From Fuscovulum ytuae (GTDB taxonomy: Bacteria; Pseudomonadota; Alphaproteobacteria; Rhodobacterales; Rhodobacteraceae): a stretch of DNA of 64,000 nucleotides. The stretch is taken from the NCBI RefSeq assembly GCF_029953595.1, contig NZ_CP124535.1, positions 1,830,001-1,894,000 on the forward strand, read 5' to 3'. The translations under genes were made by a program, and so were the position numbers. The notes beneath the pieces were generated by a model, which had not been told where the DNA came from, searched no databases, and saw nothing but the letters and a program-made list of their open reading frames with translations. Positions 27,480 through 36,759 of the stretch are shown piece after piece. How positions within the stretch are numbered: the first letter of the stretch is position 1; each line of letters begins with the position of its first letter.

Positions 27480-28364
27480 ATGGCCGTTCTCGTCAACGAA
27501 AACACCCGCGTCATTTGCCAAGGCTTCACCGGCAGCCAAGGCACCTTCCACTCCGAACAGGCCATCGCCTACGGGACCAAAATGGTCGGCGGCGTGACCC
27601 CCGGCAAAGGCGGCAGCACGCATCTTAACCTCCCGGTATTCGACTCGGTGCATGAAGCGAAGGCCATGACCCAAGCCAATGCCAGCGTGATCTACGTCCC
27701 CCCGCCCTTCGCGGCCGACTCCATCCTCGAGGCCATTGATGCCGAGATGGAGCTGATCGTCTGCATCACCGAAGGCATCCCCGTCCTTGACATGATGAAG
27801 GTCAAGCGCGCGCTGGAAGGGTCGAAATCCCGCCTGATCGGGCCGAACTGCCCCGGCGTCATCACGCCGGATGCCTGCAAGATCGGCATCATGCCGGGCC
27901 ATATCCACAAGCGCGGCTCGGTCGGTGTCGTCTCGCGCTCCGGCACCCTGACCTATGAGGCGGTCAAGCAGACCTCCGATCTGGGCCTTGGCCAATCCTC
28001 CGCCGTGGGCATTGGCGGCGACCCGATCAAGGGCACCGAACATATCGACGTGCTTGAGATGTTCCTCGCCGACCCCGAAACGCAGTCGATCATCATGATC
28101 GGCGAAATCGGTGGTTCCGCCGAAGAAGAGGCCGCGCAATTCCTGAAGGACGAGGCAAAGCGTGGCCGCGCCAAGCCCTGCGCCGGCTTCATCGCGGGCC
28201 GCACCGCACCTCCCGGCCGTCGCATGGGCCATGCTGGCGCGATCGTTGCAGGGGGCAAGGGCGACGCAGAGTCGAAGATCGAGGCGATGCGCTCGGCAGG
28301 CATCGTGGTGGCTGACAGCCCCGCGACGCTGGGCGAGGCGGTGATGAAGTCGCTCGGCAAGTAA
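27480..28364 (+). CDS. sucD: Succinyl-CoA synthetase alpha subunit
   Basis: 294 residues. An N-terminal CoA-binding Rossmann domain ([15 protein letters not shown] near 15-29; GVTPGKGG near 38-45) precedes the phosphohistidine loop [11 protein letters not shown], with the phosphorylated His at residue 251. It pairs with SucC. NCPGVITP and [18 protein letters not shown] are family signatures. A 50-residue membrane peptide gene starts 15 nt downstream. Confidence 0.97.
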   Translation: MAVLVNENTRVICQGFTGSQGTFHSEQAIAYGTKMVGGVTPGKGGSTHLNLPVFDSVHEAKAMTQANASVIYVPPPFAADSILEAIDAEMELIVCITEGIPVLDMMKVKRALEGSKSRLIGPNCPGVITPDACKIGIMPGHIHKRGSVGVVSRSGTLTYEAVKQTSDLGLGQSSAVGIGGDPIKGTEHIDVLEMFLADPETQSIIMIGEIGGSAEEEAAQFLKDEAKRGRAKPCAGFIAGRTAPPGRRMGHAGAIVAGGKGDAESKIEAMRSAGIVVADSPATLGEAVMKSLGK

Positions 28365-28379
28365 ACGGAGGCAAGGGCA

Positions 28380-28532
28380 ATGGAGGAAACGACGATGGAT
28401 CTACGCGCGAAAACCGTCATGGCCTCCTTCCTTGCCCTGCTCGCGCTTCTGGCGCTGGCCGCGTGGACATCGCTCGGCCAGGCCGAACCCAACCGCGCCC
28501 TGAAAGGCGCGGTTTTCGGACAGACAGACTAG
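28380..28532 (+). CDS. Small one-span membrane protein between sucD and sucA
   Basis: A 50-residue frame. The peptide has a short charged N terminus, a single Leu/Ala-rich membrane segment (FLALLALLALAAWTS, about residues 17-31) and the polar tail LKGAVFGQTD. Two starts are plausible: the ATG at 28380 (GGAGG 8 nt upstream) or the ATG at 28395 (GGAGG 8 nt upstream again). It lies 15 nt after sucD and 67 nt before sucA in the same operon. It could be a small membrane anchor or regulator of the 2-oxoglutarate dehydrogenase complex. I do not know a named family. Confidence 0.6.
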   Translation: MEETTMDLRAKTVMASFLALLALLALAAWTSLGQAEPNRALKGAVFGQTD

Positions 28533-28545
28533 GTTTTTCCATTCA

Positions 28546-28569
28546 GGCGGGCCGGGACGCCGGTCCGCC
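28546..28569 (+). other. Intercistronic 10-bp hairpin before sucA
   Basis: GGCGGGCCGG pairs with CCGGTCCGCC (one G-U pair) around GACG. It is followed by CTTTCCC, not a real T-tract. It probably acts as an mRNA stem that tunes expression or stability between sucCD and sucAB, or as a weak attenuator. Confidence 0.5.
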
Positions 28570-28599
28570 CTTTCCCGCGACGGCGGAGGATCACAGGAC

Positions 28600-31566
28600 A
28601 TGACCGAACACAGCCCCAACGACCAGTTCCACGCCTCCAGCTTTCTGCAAGGCCATAACGCGGAATATATCGATCAGCTTCAGGCCCGCTATGCGCAGGA
28701 CCCGAACTCGGTCGATGCCGCATGGGCGGAATTTTTCCGCGCCCTTGGCGACAGCGACCTCGACGCCAAGCGTCAGGCGCAAGGCCCCTCTTGGGCACGC
28801 GCCGATTGGCCACCCTCGCCCGCCGATGATCTGACCGCCGCGCTGACCGGCGAATGGCCCGCGCCCCCGGCCAAAGAGGCCAAAGCCGCCGCCGCCAAGA
28901 TCGCCGAAAAGGCCGCCGAAAAGGGCGTCTCGCTGTCCGACGCGCAACTGCAACGCGCCGTGCTCGACAGCATCCGCGCGCTGATGATCATCCGCGCCTA
29001 CCGTATTCGCGGCCATCTCGTGGCCGATCTTGATCCGCTGGGGATGCGCGAAACCACGCCGCACCCGGAACTCGACCCGGCCTCCTACGGCTTCACCGAA
29101 GCCGACATGGACCGCCCGATCTTCATCGACAAGGTGCTTGGCCTCGAAATGGCCTCCATGCGCCAGATCATCGAGATCGTGCGCCGCACCTATTGCGGCA
29201 CCTTCGCCCTGCAATACATGCACATTTCCGATCCCGAACAGGCCTCATGGCTCAAGGAACGGATCGAAGGCTACGGCAAGGAGATCGCCTTCACCCGCGA
29301 AGGCCGCCGCGCCATCCTGAACAAGCTGGTTGAGGCGGAAGGCTTCGAAAAATTCCTCCATGTCAAATACATGGGAACCAAGCGTTTCGGCCTTGACGGG
29401 GGCGAGGCGCTCATCCCTGCGATGGAACAGATCATCAAGCGGGGCGGTGCCCTTGGCGTTCGGGAAATCGTCATCGGCATGCCCCATCGGGGCCGCCTGT
29501 CGGTTCTCGCCAATGTGATGCAGAAACCCTACCGCGCCATCTTCCACGAATTCCAAGGCGGCTCCTACAAGCCCGAAGATGTGGATGGCTCCGGCGACGT
29601 GAAATACCACCTCGGCGCCTCGTCCGACCGCACCTTCGACGGCAACACCGTCCACCTGTCGCTGACTGCCAACCCCTCGCACCTTGAGGCGGTCAATCCC
29701 GTCGTGCTGGGCAAGGTCCGCGCCAAACAGGATCAGTTCGGCGACCAAACCACCCGCTCCTCCGTCCTGCCGATCCTGCTCCATGGCGACGCGGCCTTCG
29801 CGGGTCAGGGCGTGGTGGCCGAATGCTTCGGCCTTTCCGGCCTGCGCGGCCACCGCACGGGCGGCACGATCCATATCGTGGTGAACAACCAGATCGGCTT
29901 CACCACCGCGCCGCACTTCTCGCGCTCCTCGCCCTATCCCACCGACATCGCCCTGATGGTCGAGGCGCCCATCTTCCACGTCAACGGCGACGACCCCGAA
30001 GCGGTGGTCCACGCCGCCCGCGTCGCCACCGAATTCCGCCAGAAATTCCAAAGGGACGTGGTGCTCGACATCTTCTGCTATCGCCGCTTCGGCCATAACG
30101 AAGGCGACGAGCCGATGTTCACCAATCCGGCGATGTATACCCGGATCAAAAAGCAGAAGACCACGCTTCAGCTTTACACCGAACGCCTCGTGAAAGACGG
30201 CCTCATCCCGGAAGGCGAGATCGAGGATATGAAGGCTGCCTTCCAAGCCCGCCTGAACGAGGAATTCGAGATCGGCAAGAATTTCAAGCCGAACAAGGCC
30301 GACTGGCTGGATGGCCGTTGGTCGGGGCTGGACCGCGAGAAAGAGGAATACCAGCCCGGTCAGACCGCCATCAAACCCGAAACGATGAAAGAGGTGGGCC
30401 AAGCCCTGACCCGCATCCCCGACGGGTTTGATATCCACAAGACCGTGGCCCGCCAACTCGACGCCAAGGCCAAAATGTTCGAAACCGGCAAGGGCTTTGA
30501 CTGGGCCACGGCCGAGGCGCTTGCCTTCGGATCGCTGGCTGTCGAAGGCTTCCCCGTCCGACTGGCAGGTCAGGATTGCACGCGCGGCACCTTCTCGCAG
30601 CGCCACTCCGCCTTCATCGACCAGTCGACCGAGGAACGCTATTACCCGCTCAACCACATCCGCGCGGGTCAGGCCCGGTATGAAGTCATCGATTCCATGC
30701 TGTCGGAATACGCGGTTCTGGGCTTCGAATACGGCTATTCGCTGGCCGAACCCAACGCGCTCGTGATGTGGGAGGCGCAGTTTGGCGATTTCGCCAATGG
30801 CGCGCAGATCATGTTCGACCAGTTCATCAATTCCGGCGAACGCAAATGGCTGCGGATGTCGGGCCTTGTGATGCTGCTGCCCCATGGCTTCGAAGGTCAG
30901 GGTCCGGAACATTCCTCCGCCCGTCTGGAACGCTTCCTCCAGCTGTCGGCCGAAGATAACTGGATCGTGGCGAACTGCTCCACCCCGGCGAACTACTTCC
31001 ACATCCTTCGCCGCCAGATCCACCGCAGCTTCCGCAAGCCGCTGGTCCTGATGACGCCCAAATCGCTCCTGCGTCACCCGATGTGCATCAGCGATGCGGA
31101 AGATTTCACCACCGGCTCCACCTTCCACCGCGTTCTCTGGGACGATGCGCAAAAGGGCCACTCGGACCTGAAGCTTAAGCCCGATGCCAAGATCAAGCGC
31201 GTCGTCATCTGCTCGGGCAAGGTCTATTACGACCTGCTCGCCGAACGCGACAAGCGCGGGCTGGAAGATGTCTACCTTCTGCGTCTGGAACAGTTCTACC
31301 CCTTCCCCGCCATGGCGATGGTCAAAGAGTTGGAACGCTTCAAGGGCGCGGAAATCATCTGGTGCCAGGAAGAACCGAAAAATCAGGGCGGCTGGACCTT
31401 CGTCGAACCCAATCTCGAATGGGTTCTCACCCGCATCGGGGCAAAGCACAGCCGCGCCACCTATGCCGGTCGCGCGGCCTCTGCCTCGCCCGCCACGGGC
31501 CTCGCCTCGCGCCACAAGGCCGAGCAGGAGGCACTGGTGAACGACGCTCTCGGCGTTTCCGCCTGA
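28600..31566 (+). CDS. sucA: 2-oxoglutarate dehydrogenase E1 component
   Basis: 988 residues, full length. The thiamine-diphosphate-dependent E1 decarboxylates 2-oxoglutarate and succinylates the lipoyl group of SucB. The N-terminal FLQGHNAEYIDQLQARYAQD is the E2-binding segment. Catalytic landmarks are IGMPHRGRLSVLANV, LHGDAAFAGQG, the ThDP motif GDDPEAVVHAARVA with NNQIGFTT, the transketolase-like domain GQDCTRGTFSQRH, and HGFEGQGPEHSSARLERFLQL. The start has GGAGG about 10 nt upstream. The suc operon order is sucC-sucD-small membrane protein-sucA-sucB-MAPEG-lpd. Confidence 0.97.
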   Translation: MTEHSPNDQFHASSFLQGHNAEYIDQLQARYAQDPNSVDAAWAEFFRALGDSDLDAKRQAQGPSWARADWPPSPADDLTAALTGEWPAPPAKEAKAAAAKIAEKAAEKGVSLSDAQLQRAVLDSIRALMIIRAYRIRGHLVADLDPLGMRETTPHPELDPASYGFTEADMDRPIFIDKVLGLEMASMRQIIEIVRRTYCGTFALQYMHISDPEQASWLKERIEGYGKEIAFTREGRRAILNKLVEAEGFEKFLHVKYMGTKRFGLDGGEALIPAMEQIIKRGGALGVREIVIGMPHRGRLSVLANVMQKPYRAIFHEFQGGSYKPEDVDGSGDVKYHLGASSDRTFDGNTVHLSLTANPSHLEAVNPVVLGKVRAKQDQFGDQTTRSSVLPILLHGDAAFAGQGVVAECFGLSGLRGHRTGGTIHIVVNNQIGFTTAPHFSRSSPYPTDIALMVEAPIFHVNGDDPEAVVHAARVATEFRQKFQRDVVLDIFCYRRFGHNEGDEPMFTNPAMYTRIKKQKTTLQLYTERLVKDGLIPEGEIEDMKAAFQARLNEEFEIGKNFKPNKADWLDGRWSGLDREKEEYQPGQTAIKPETMKEVGQALTRIPDGFDIHKTVARQLDAKAKMFETGKGFDWATAEALAFGSLAVEGFPVRLAGQDCTRGTFSQRHSAFIDQSTEERYYPLNHIRAGQARYEVIDSMLSEYAVLGFEYGYSLAEPNALVMWEAQFGDFANGAQIMFDQFINSGERKWLRMSGLVMLLPHGFEGQGPEHSSARLERFLQLSAEDNWIVANCSTPANYFHILRRQIHRSFRKPLVLMTPKSLLRHPMCISDAEDFTTGSTFHRVLWDDAQKGHSDLKLKPDAKIKRVVICSGKVYYDLLAERDKRGLEDVYLLRLEQFYPFPAMAMVKELERFKGAEIIWCQEEPKNQGGWTFVEPNLEWVLTRIGAKHSRATYAGRAASASPATGLASRHKAEQEALVNDALGVSA

Positions 31567-31575
31567 TCCCATCCC

Positions 31576-31598
31576 GCCCGCGCCACCCCGGCGCGGGC
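31576..31598 (+). other. Intercistronic 9-bp hairpin between sucA and sucB
   Basis: GCCCGCGCC and GGCGCGGGC pair across ACCCC, 9 nt after the sucA stop. No T-run follows, so it is not a terminator. It may protect the sucA 3' end or set E1 to E2 ratios. Confidence 0.5.
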
Positions 31599-31643
31599 CA
31601 GACCAACCGATAGGCGCCCCAAAGCGGCGCGGAGGAACCGAAG

Positions 31644-32864
31644 ATGACCGATGTTATGGTGCCCGCCCTTGGCGAAAGCGTGTCCGAGGCCACCGTTTCG
31701 ACCTGGTTCAAAAAGCCAGGCGATTACGTGAAGCAGGACGAAATGCTGTGCGAGCTTGAGACTGACAAGGTCTCGGTCGAAGTGCCCGCCCCCGTGTCCG
31801 GCACGCTGGCCGAAATCCTTGCCCCCGAAGGCGCGACCGTGGCCGCCAATGCCCGCCTTGCCATCATGACCGAGGGTGCCGCTGCCGCCGCCCCGGCCCC
31901 CGCCGCCAAGGCCGAAGCTGCGCCCGCCCCGGCCCCGGCTGCCCCGGCCGCCAAGGATGTCGAAGACGCCCCCGCCGCGAAAAAGGCAATGGCCGAGGCT
32001 GGCCTTTCCCGCGATCAGGTGCAGGCCACCGGCCGCGATGGCCGCGTGATGAAAGAGGATGTCGCCCGCACCGTGGCCGGCGCCGCTGGTGCCGCCGCCG
32101 CCGCCGTGGCCCCCGCGCCGGCCCCGGCCGCCATCCCGCGCGCGCCCGTCCCCGCCGACGATGCCGCACGCGAAGAGCGGGTCAAGATGACCCGCCTCCG
32201 CCAGACCATCGCCCGCCGCCTGAAGGACGCGCAGAACACCGCCGCGATGCTCACGACCTATAACGAGGTCGACATGTCCGGCATCATGGAGCTGCGCAAC
32301 ACCTACAAGGACGCGTTTGAGAAAAAGCACGGCGTCAAGATGGGCTTCATGTCCTTCTTCGTGAAAGCCTGCTGCCACGCCCTGAAAGAGGTGCCCGAGG
32401 TTAATGCCGAAATCGACGGCACCGACATCGTCTACAAGAACTACGTCCATATGGGCGTGGCCGTCGGCACGCCTTCGGGCCTCGTCGTGCCGGTCGTGCG
32501 GGACGCCGATCAGATGGGCTTTGCCCAGATCGAAAAGAAGATCGCCGAACTGGGCGTCCGCGCCCGCGACGGGAAACTGTCGATGGCCGAAATGCAGGGC
32601 GGCTCCTTCACCATCTCGAACGGCGGGGTCTATGGCTCGCTCATGTCCTCGCCGATCCTGAATCCGCCGCAATCGGGGATTCTGGGGATGCACAAGATTC
32701 AGGACCGCCCCGTGGTGGTGAACGGCCAGATCGTCATCCGCCCGATGATGTATCTCGCGCTGAGCTACGACCACCGCATCGTCGATGGCAAGGGTGCCGT
32801 GACCTTCCTCGTCCGCGTCAAGGACGCCTTGGAAGATCCGCGCCGGTTGTTGATGGATCTCTGA
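31644..32864 (+). CDS. sucB: Dihydrolipoyllysine-residue succinyltransferase (E2)
   Basis: 406 residues. One lipoyl domain (1-77) with lipoylated Lys42 in ETDKVSVEV, then an Ala/Pro-rich swinging linker (80-105), a peripheral-subunit-binding domain (about 107-145; [24 protein letters not shown]), a second Ala/Pro linker, and the catalytic domain with SYDHRIVDG (His377 and Asp381). It forms the core of the 2-oxoglutarate dehydrogenase complex. The start has GGAGG about 8 nt upstream. The linkers contain strings of GCC-type alanine codons. Confidence 0.97.
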   Translation: MTDVMVPALGESVSEATVSTWFKKPGDYVKQDEMLCELETDKVSVEVPAPVSGTLAEILAPEGATVAANARLAIMTEGAAAAAPAPAAKAEAAPAPAPAAPAAKDVEDAPAAKKAMAEAGLSRDQVQATGRDGRVMKEDVARTVAGAAGAAAAAVAPAPAPAAIPRAPVPADDAAREERVKMTRLRQTIARRLKDAQNTAAMLTTYNEVDMSGIMELRNTYKDAFEKKHGVKMGFMSFFVKACCHALKEVPEVNAEIDGTDIVYKNYVHMGVAVGTPSGLVVPVVRDADQMGFAQIEKKIAELGVRARDGKLSMAEMQGGSFTISNGGVYGSLMSSPILNPPQSGILGMHKIQDRPVVVNGQIVIRPMMYLALSYDHRIVDGKGAVTFLVRVKDALEDPRRLLMDL

Positions 32865-32869
32865 CCCTC

Positions 32870-32895
32870 AGGATGGGCAATATAGCCCATCCTAC
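32870..32895. repeat. GTAGGATGGGC-family palindrome between sucB and MAPEG gene
   Basis: Arms AGGATGGGC and GCCCATCCTAC flank AATATA. It begins 5 nt after the sucB stop. Located inside the suc operon, so it would be transcribed as a hairpin between sucB and the downstream genes. Confidence 0.75.
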
Positions 32896-32942
32896 AAGGG
32901 CTGCGGGGCCCCGCCCCGCAGCGCTCCAACCGAGACAGCCCC

Positions 32943-33338
32943 ATGACCCCCGAACTCACCGCCCTCACCCTCGCTGGCCTTCTCCAGATGGTGCAGTTCA
33001 TCCTTTTCGCCGTTCCCGCCAACATGGAACTTGGCACCCGCTACACCTCCGGCCCCCGCGACACGGCCCCGGAACGGCCCCTGTCCACCCTCACCGGCCG
33101 TCTGCAACGCGCGCTCAACAACCATTTCGAAGGGCTGATCCTCTTCACCCTCGCGGTTGTGGTCATCACCGTCTCGGACCAGTCCACCGCCTTCACCGCC
33201 GCCTGCGCCTTCGCCTATCTTGGGGCGCGCATCCTCTACATCCCGGCCTATGCGCTCGGCTGGCGTCTCTGGCGCTCGGTCATCTGGGCGGTGGGCTGGT
33301 TCGCCACGCTCGGCCTCCTGCTGGCCGCGCTGATTTGA
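32943..33338 (+). CDS. MAPEG family membrane protein
   Basis: 131 residues with four membrane helices. Features of MAPEG (membrane-associated eicosanoid and glutathione metabolism) proteins are TLAGLLQMVQF, RLQRALNNHFEGLILFTLAVV (the RAxxNHxE-type motif, about residues 53-73) and FAYLGARILYIPAYALG. Bacterial members are of uncertain activity, possibly glutathione-dependent. It is placed between sucB and lpd, which is an odd but apparently stable insertion in this operon. Confidence 0.85.
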   Translation: MTPELTALTLAGLLQMVQFILFAVPANMELGTRYTSGPRDTAPERPLSTLTGRLQRALNNHFEGLILFTLAVVVITVSDQSTAFTAACAFAYLGARILYIPAYALGWRLWRSVIWAVGWFATLGLLLAALI

Positions 33339-33344
33339 CATGAT

Positions 33345-33392
33345 TTGTATGCACAGTTGTCTGCACAGTTTGCTGCACAAAATCCGGCACAA
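33345..33392. promoter_or_regulatory. GCACA array with 12-bp period (array B), upstream of lpd
   Basis: GCACA at 33352, 33364, 33376 and 33388, exactly 12 bp apart. TTTGTATGCACA opens the array, as in array A. The last unit ends 33 nt before the lpd ATG, so the array overlaps the probable promoter or leader of lpd. The shared core across arrays is CTGCACAAAAYSCGGCACA. Confidence 0.6.
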
Positions 33393-33424
33393 CGCAGACA
33401 GACCCGAAAGGAAGGAACCGACCC

Positions 33425-34813
33425 ATGGCTGAGTTTGACGTCATCATCATCGGCGGCGGCCCCGGCGGCTATGTCTGCGCAATCCGCTGCGCCCAGCTGG
33501 GCCTGAAAACCGCCGTGGTCGAGGGGCGCGAAACCCTTGGGGGCACTTGCCTGAACGTCGGCTGCATCCCGTCGAAAGCGCTTTTGAACGCCACCCACCA
33601 CCTGCACGAAGCCCATGAAAACTTTGAAAAAATGGGGCTCATGGGGGCAGCGCCCAAGGTCGATTGGGCGCGTATGCTGGGCTATAAGGACGATGTGATC
33701 GGCCAGAACACCAAGGGCATCGAATTCCTGTTCAAGAAGAATAAGGTCACATGGCTCAAGGGCTGGGGCAGCATCCCGGCCCCCGGTCAGGTCAAGGTGG
33801 GCGATGAGGTCCATGCCGCGAAAAACATCGTGATCGCAACCGGTTCCGAGTCGTCTCCCTTGAACGGCGTGACCATCGACGAAGAGACCATCGTCACCTC
33901 CACCGGCGCGCTCGCGCTGAAATCCATCCCCAAGAAACTCGCCGTCATCGGCGCAGGCGTCATCGGCCTCGAAATGGGCTCCGTCTATGCCCGCCTCGGT
34001 TCCGAGGTGACGGTGATCGAATATCTCGACGCCATCACCCCCGGCATGGATGCCGAAGTCGCCAAGACCTTCCAGCGCATCCTGACGAAACAGGGCCTGA
34101 AATTCATCCTCGGCGCCGCCGTGCAGGGCGTGGACAAGGGCAAAAAGGGCGCAACCATCCGCTACAAGCTGCGCAAGAACGATACCGAGGCCACGCTTGA
34201 CGCCGACACCGTCCTCGTCGCCACAGGCCGCCGCCCCTATGTCGCAGGGCTGGGGCTAGAGGCGCTGGGGGTCGAGATGCTGCCCCGCGGCCAAGTCAAG
34301 ACCGACAGCCATTTCGCCACCAATATCAACGGCCTCTACGCCATCGGTGATGCGATCTTCGGCCCCATGCTCGCCCATAAGGCCGAAGATGAAGGCATGG
34401 CGCTGGCCGAAATCCTTGCCGGCAAGGCGGGTCATGTGAATTACGACGTCATCCCCGGCGTGATCTACACCACGCCCGAAGTGGCCTCCGTCGGCAAGAC
34501 CGAGGAACAGCTGAAAGAGGAAGGCCGCGCCTATAAGGTCGGCAAGTTCTCCTTCATGGGCAATGGCCGCGCCAAAGCTGTGTTCCAAGGCGAAGGCTTC
34601 GTCAAACTCCTCGCCGACAAGGCGACAGATCGCATCCTTGGCGCGCATATCATCGGCCCGATGGCAGGCGACCTGATCCATGAGATTTGCGTCGCCATGG
34701 AATTCGGTGCCTCGGCCCAAGACCTCGCGCTGACCTGCCACGCCCACCCGACCTATTCCGAAGCGGTGCGCGAGGCGGCGCTCGCCTGCGGCGACGGTGC
34801 GATCCACGCCTGA
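33425..34813 (+). CDS. lpd: Dihydrolipoyl dehydrogenase (E3)
   Basis: 462 residues. This FAD-dependent disulfide reductase reoxidises the dihydrolipoyl group of SucB (and perhaps of other complexes). FAD is bound at [11 protein letters not shown] (about 7-17); the redox-active disulfide is Cys42-Cys47 in [12 protein letters not shown]. The NAD-binding motif is [11 protein letters not shown], and the C-terminal catalytic dyad is HAHPTYSE. The start has GGAAGGAA about 8 nt upstream. It ends the suc block with an intrinsic terminator, and has its own array of GCACA repeats upstream, so it may also be separately transcribed. Confidence 0.97.
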   Translation: MAEFDVIIIGGGPGGYVCAIRCAQLGLKTAVVEGRETLGGTCLNVGCIPSKALLNATHHLHEAHENFEKMGLMGAAPKVDWARMLGYKDDVIGQNTKGIEFLFKKNKVTWLKGWGSIPAPGQVKVGDEVHAAKNIVIATGSESSPLNGVTIDEETIVTSTGALALKSIPKKLAVIGAGVIGLEMGSVYARLGSEVTVIEYLDAITPGMDAEVAKTFQRILTKQGLKFILGAAVQGVDKGKKGATIRYKLRKNDTEATLDADTVLVATGRRPYVAGLGLEALGVEMLPRGQVKTDSHFATNINGLYAIGDAIFGPMLAHKAEDEGMALAEILAGKAGHVNYDVIPGVIYTTPEVASVGKTEEQLKEEGRAYKVGKFSFMGNGRAKAVFQGEGFVKLLADKATDRILGAHIIGPMAGDLIHEICVAMEFGASAQDLALTCHAHPTYSEAVREAALACGDGAIHA

Positions 34814-34837
34814 TACCAGATAGAAAGGCCAAGCCCC

Positions 34838-34861
34838 TTCATCTTGGCCCAAATACTCAAA
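34838..34861. repeat. Dispersed CATCTTGGCCCAAATACTC repeat, copy 2
   Basis: Same sequence as at 7855-7877, here between the lpd stop and its terminator, again in the orientation of the upstream gene. Two exact copies of over 20 nt in 64 kb exceed chance. Confidence 0.6.
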
Positions 34862-34900
34862 AAAGCCCCGGTCGCCCCCCGCGCGCGGCCGGGGCTTTTT
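34861..34900 (+). terminator. Intrinsic terminator of lpd
   Basis: AAAAGCCCCGG and CCGGGGCTTTT pair around a GC-rich loop, followed by the T-tract. It would end transcription of the suc/lpd unit. On the minus strand the stem also has flanking T residues, so it may serve the convergent MFS gene. Confidence 0.85.
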
Positions 34901-34943
34901 GCGCAAAGGGGGGTGCGGGGGGACGCCCGTCCCCCCGCCACCC

Positions 34944-36071
34944 TCACCGCCGCCGCAGCGCATCCCCCAGCGCGGGCAGCACCAGCCCCGCCGCCATCAG
35001 CGCGCAGGCCGCAAGGCCGAACCCGGCCTCCATCCAGCCAAACCCCGCCGTCGCCACGAACATCGCCAGATAGGTCACCCCGGAATTCAGCCCCAGCACC
35101 GCGCCGCGCCGCGCGGGGTCCAGCGCAGCCAGTCGCCCCACGATCAGGTTCAATCCCAGATGGTTGATCATCCCCCAGCTTAGGCACAACCCCACCAGCG
35201 CCCATGCACGCTCCGCCACCGCCGCCAGCGCAAGATATTGCACCACCAGCACACCAAAGACCCAAGGCGCCACACGGCGCGGCCCGAACCGGTCGATCCA
35301 CGGATCGCCCAACGAGGCCAGCCCGAACCCGATCCCATAGACCAGCGGCACCGCCCCCGCCATCCACACGGGCCAGCCAAGGCCCGCCTGCAAATGCGGC
35401 GCGACATAGGCATAAAGCCCGTAAAAGGCCGCCATATAGCCCCCCGCCACGCTCAGCGCGGCCCCGATCCCCGGTACCCGCAGCGCGGCCCAAGGCGATG
35501 CCCCCTGCGCCGCCCGCACCTCACCCATCCGGGGAGAGACGGCCATGGCCAGCAAAACCAGCAGCCCAAGTCCGGCCAGCACAGCATGCACCGCCCGCCA
35601 CCCGGCCACTTCCGCGATCAAGGCAGCGGCCGAGGCACCAAAAACCAAGGACAAGGTCCATCCCATCAGGACCCGACCCAGAAAGGTGCTCTCCCGCCCC
35701 TTCGGCGCAATCTCGGCGGCCAGCCCATAGGTTGCAGGCAGGGCCACCCCCGACCCCAGTCCCGCCACCGCCTGCGCCAGCCAGACCACCCACAGCGCGG
35801 GCGCAAGCGCCGTGCCCGCCATGCCCAGAACCAGAACGCAAATCGCCAGAAACAGCGCCCGCGACAGGCCAACCCGGTCGGCAAAAGGCGCGATCCCCAC
35901 CGCAGCCACCGCCGTCCCCGCCCCAAAAAGCGACGCGGCAACCAGCACGTCCTGCGCGCTTGCGCCCCCGAAGCCCCGCCCGATCTCCAAGGCGACAGGC
36001 GACAGGGCCAGCGAATTGGACCCCACAATGGTCACAGCCGCCATCAGCAGCATCAGGGGCGACACTTTCAT
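34944..36071 (-). CDS. MFS transporter, drug/H+ antiporter-like
   Basis: 375 residues with about 12 membrane helices. The N-terminal half contains the motif-A-like loop FADRVGLSRALFLA between helices 2 and 3, and an IAPKGRESTFLGRVLMGWTL motif in the middle. DPARRGAVLGLNSGVTYLAMF lies near the C terminus. These resemble the DHA1 efflux subfamily. The substrate is unknown. It starts 4 nt after a GntR-family regulator gene on the same strand, which probably controls it. Confidence 0.82.
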   Translation of the reverse strand: MKVSPLMLLMAAVTIVGSNSLALSPVALEIGRGFGGASAQDVLVAASLFGAGTAVAAVGIAPFADRVGLSRALFLAICVLVLGMAGTALAPALWVVWLAQAVAGLGSGVALPATYGLAAEIAPKGRESTFLGRVLMGWTLSLVFGASAAALIAEVAGWRAVHAVLAGLGLLVLLAMAVSPRMGEVRAAQGASPWAALRVPGIGAALSVAGGYMAAFYGLYAYVAPHLQAGLGWPVWMAGAVPLVYGIGFGLASLGDPWIDRFGPRRVAPWVFGVLVVQYLALAAVAERAWALVGLCLSWGMINHLGLNLIVGRLAALDPARRGAVLGLNSGVTYLAMFVATAGFGWMEAGFGLAACALMAAGLVLPALGDALRRR

Positions 36072-36075
36072 CCCG

Positions 36076-36726
36076 TCATCCCGCCAGATGCCGCAGCCCC
36101 TGCGTCACGTCGGTCCGCACCGCCAACCGCAGCCCCGGCTCATCCCCCGCCTTCAGCGCGGCCAGAATCATCCGGTGGTGCTGCGGCGGCTCCTTCCGGC
36201 GCAGCTTGGAATAGAGCGCCCGCATCGTCGGCCCCAATTGCAACCAGACCGTCTCACAAATGGCCAGCATCGCAGGTGCCTGCGCGCGCAGGTAAAGCGT
36301 GCGGTGAAACTCCAGATTGGTGCGCACATAGGCCACCGCATCCTGCTTCACCACTGCCTCGGCGTTCAGCGCATTGATCGCTGCCAACCGCTCGATCAGG
36401 GCGAAATGCGCCCGCGGCAGCGCCCGCGCCGCCATCTCCGGCTCCAAGAGCGCGCGGATCGCCGCCAATTCCTCAATCCGTTCCGGCGAAAGCTCTGGCG
36501 TCGAGATGCGCCCCGATGACGATAGCGTCAGCGCCCCTTCCGCCACCAAACGCCGTACGGCCTCGCGTGCGGGCGTCATCGACACCCCGAACTGCTTGCC
36601 AAGACCGCGCAACGTCATGGCCTGACCGGGCGGCAATTCCCCATGCATCACCTGCTGGCGCAAGGTCCGGTATAGCCGTTCATGCGCGGCAGCATTGGGA
36701 TCGGTCTGGCGAGGGACTATCGGCAT
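36076..36726 (-). CDS. GntR family transcriptional regulator (FadR/FCD subfamily)
   Basis: 216 residues. The N-terminal winged helix-turn-helix (about 18-80; RTLRQQVMHGELPPGQAMTLRGLGKQFGVSMTPAREAVRRLVAEGAL) precedes an FCD ligand-binding domain (about 90-210), with the acidic/His positions of a metal-dependent effector site (EFHRTLYL). It is likely an autoregulated controller of the MFS gene next to it. The effector is unknown. Confidence 0.85.
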   Translation of the reverse strand: MPIVPRQTDPNAAAHERLYRTLRQQVMHGELPPGQAMTLRGLGKQFGVSMTPAREAVRRLVAEGALTLSSSGRISTPELSPERIEELAAIRALLEPEMAARALPRAHFALIERLAAINALNAEAVVKQDAVAYVRTNLEFHRTLYLRAQAPAMLAICETVWLQLGPTMRALYSKLRRKEPPQHHRMILAALKAGDEPGLRLAVRTDVTQGLRHLAG

Positions 36727-36759
36727 GACGCGCAGCCAAGCACCGGCATGGGGCGAAAA

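Noticed and set aside
29245-31572. Long minus-strand open frame opposite sucA
   Set aside because: It mirrors the sucA coding frame. sucA has conserved motifs throughout, and the antisense peptide shows no domain.
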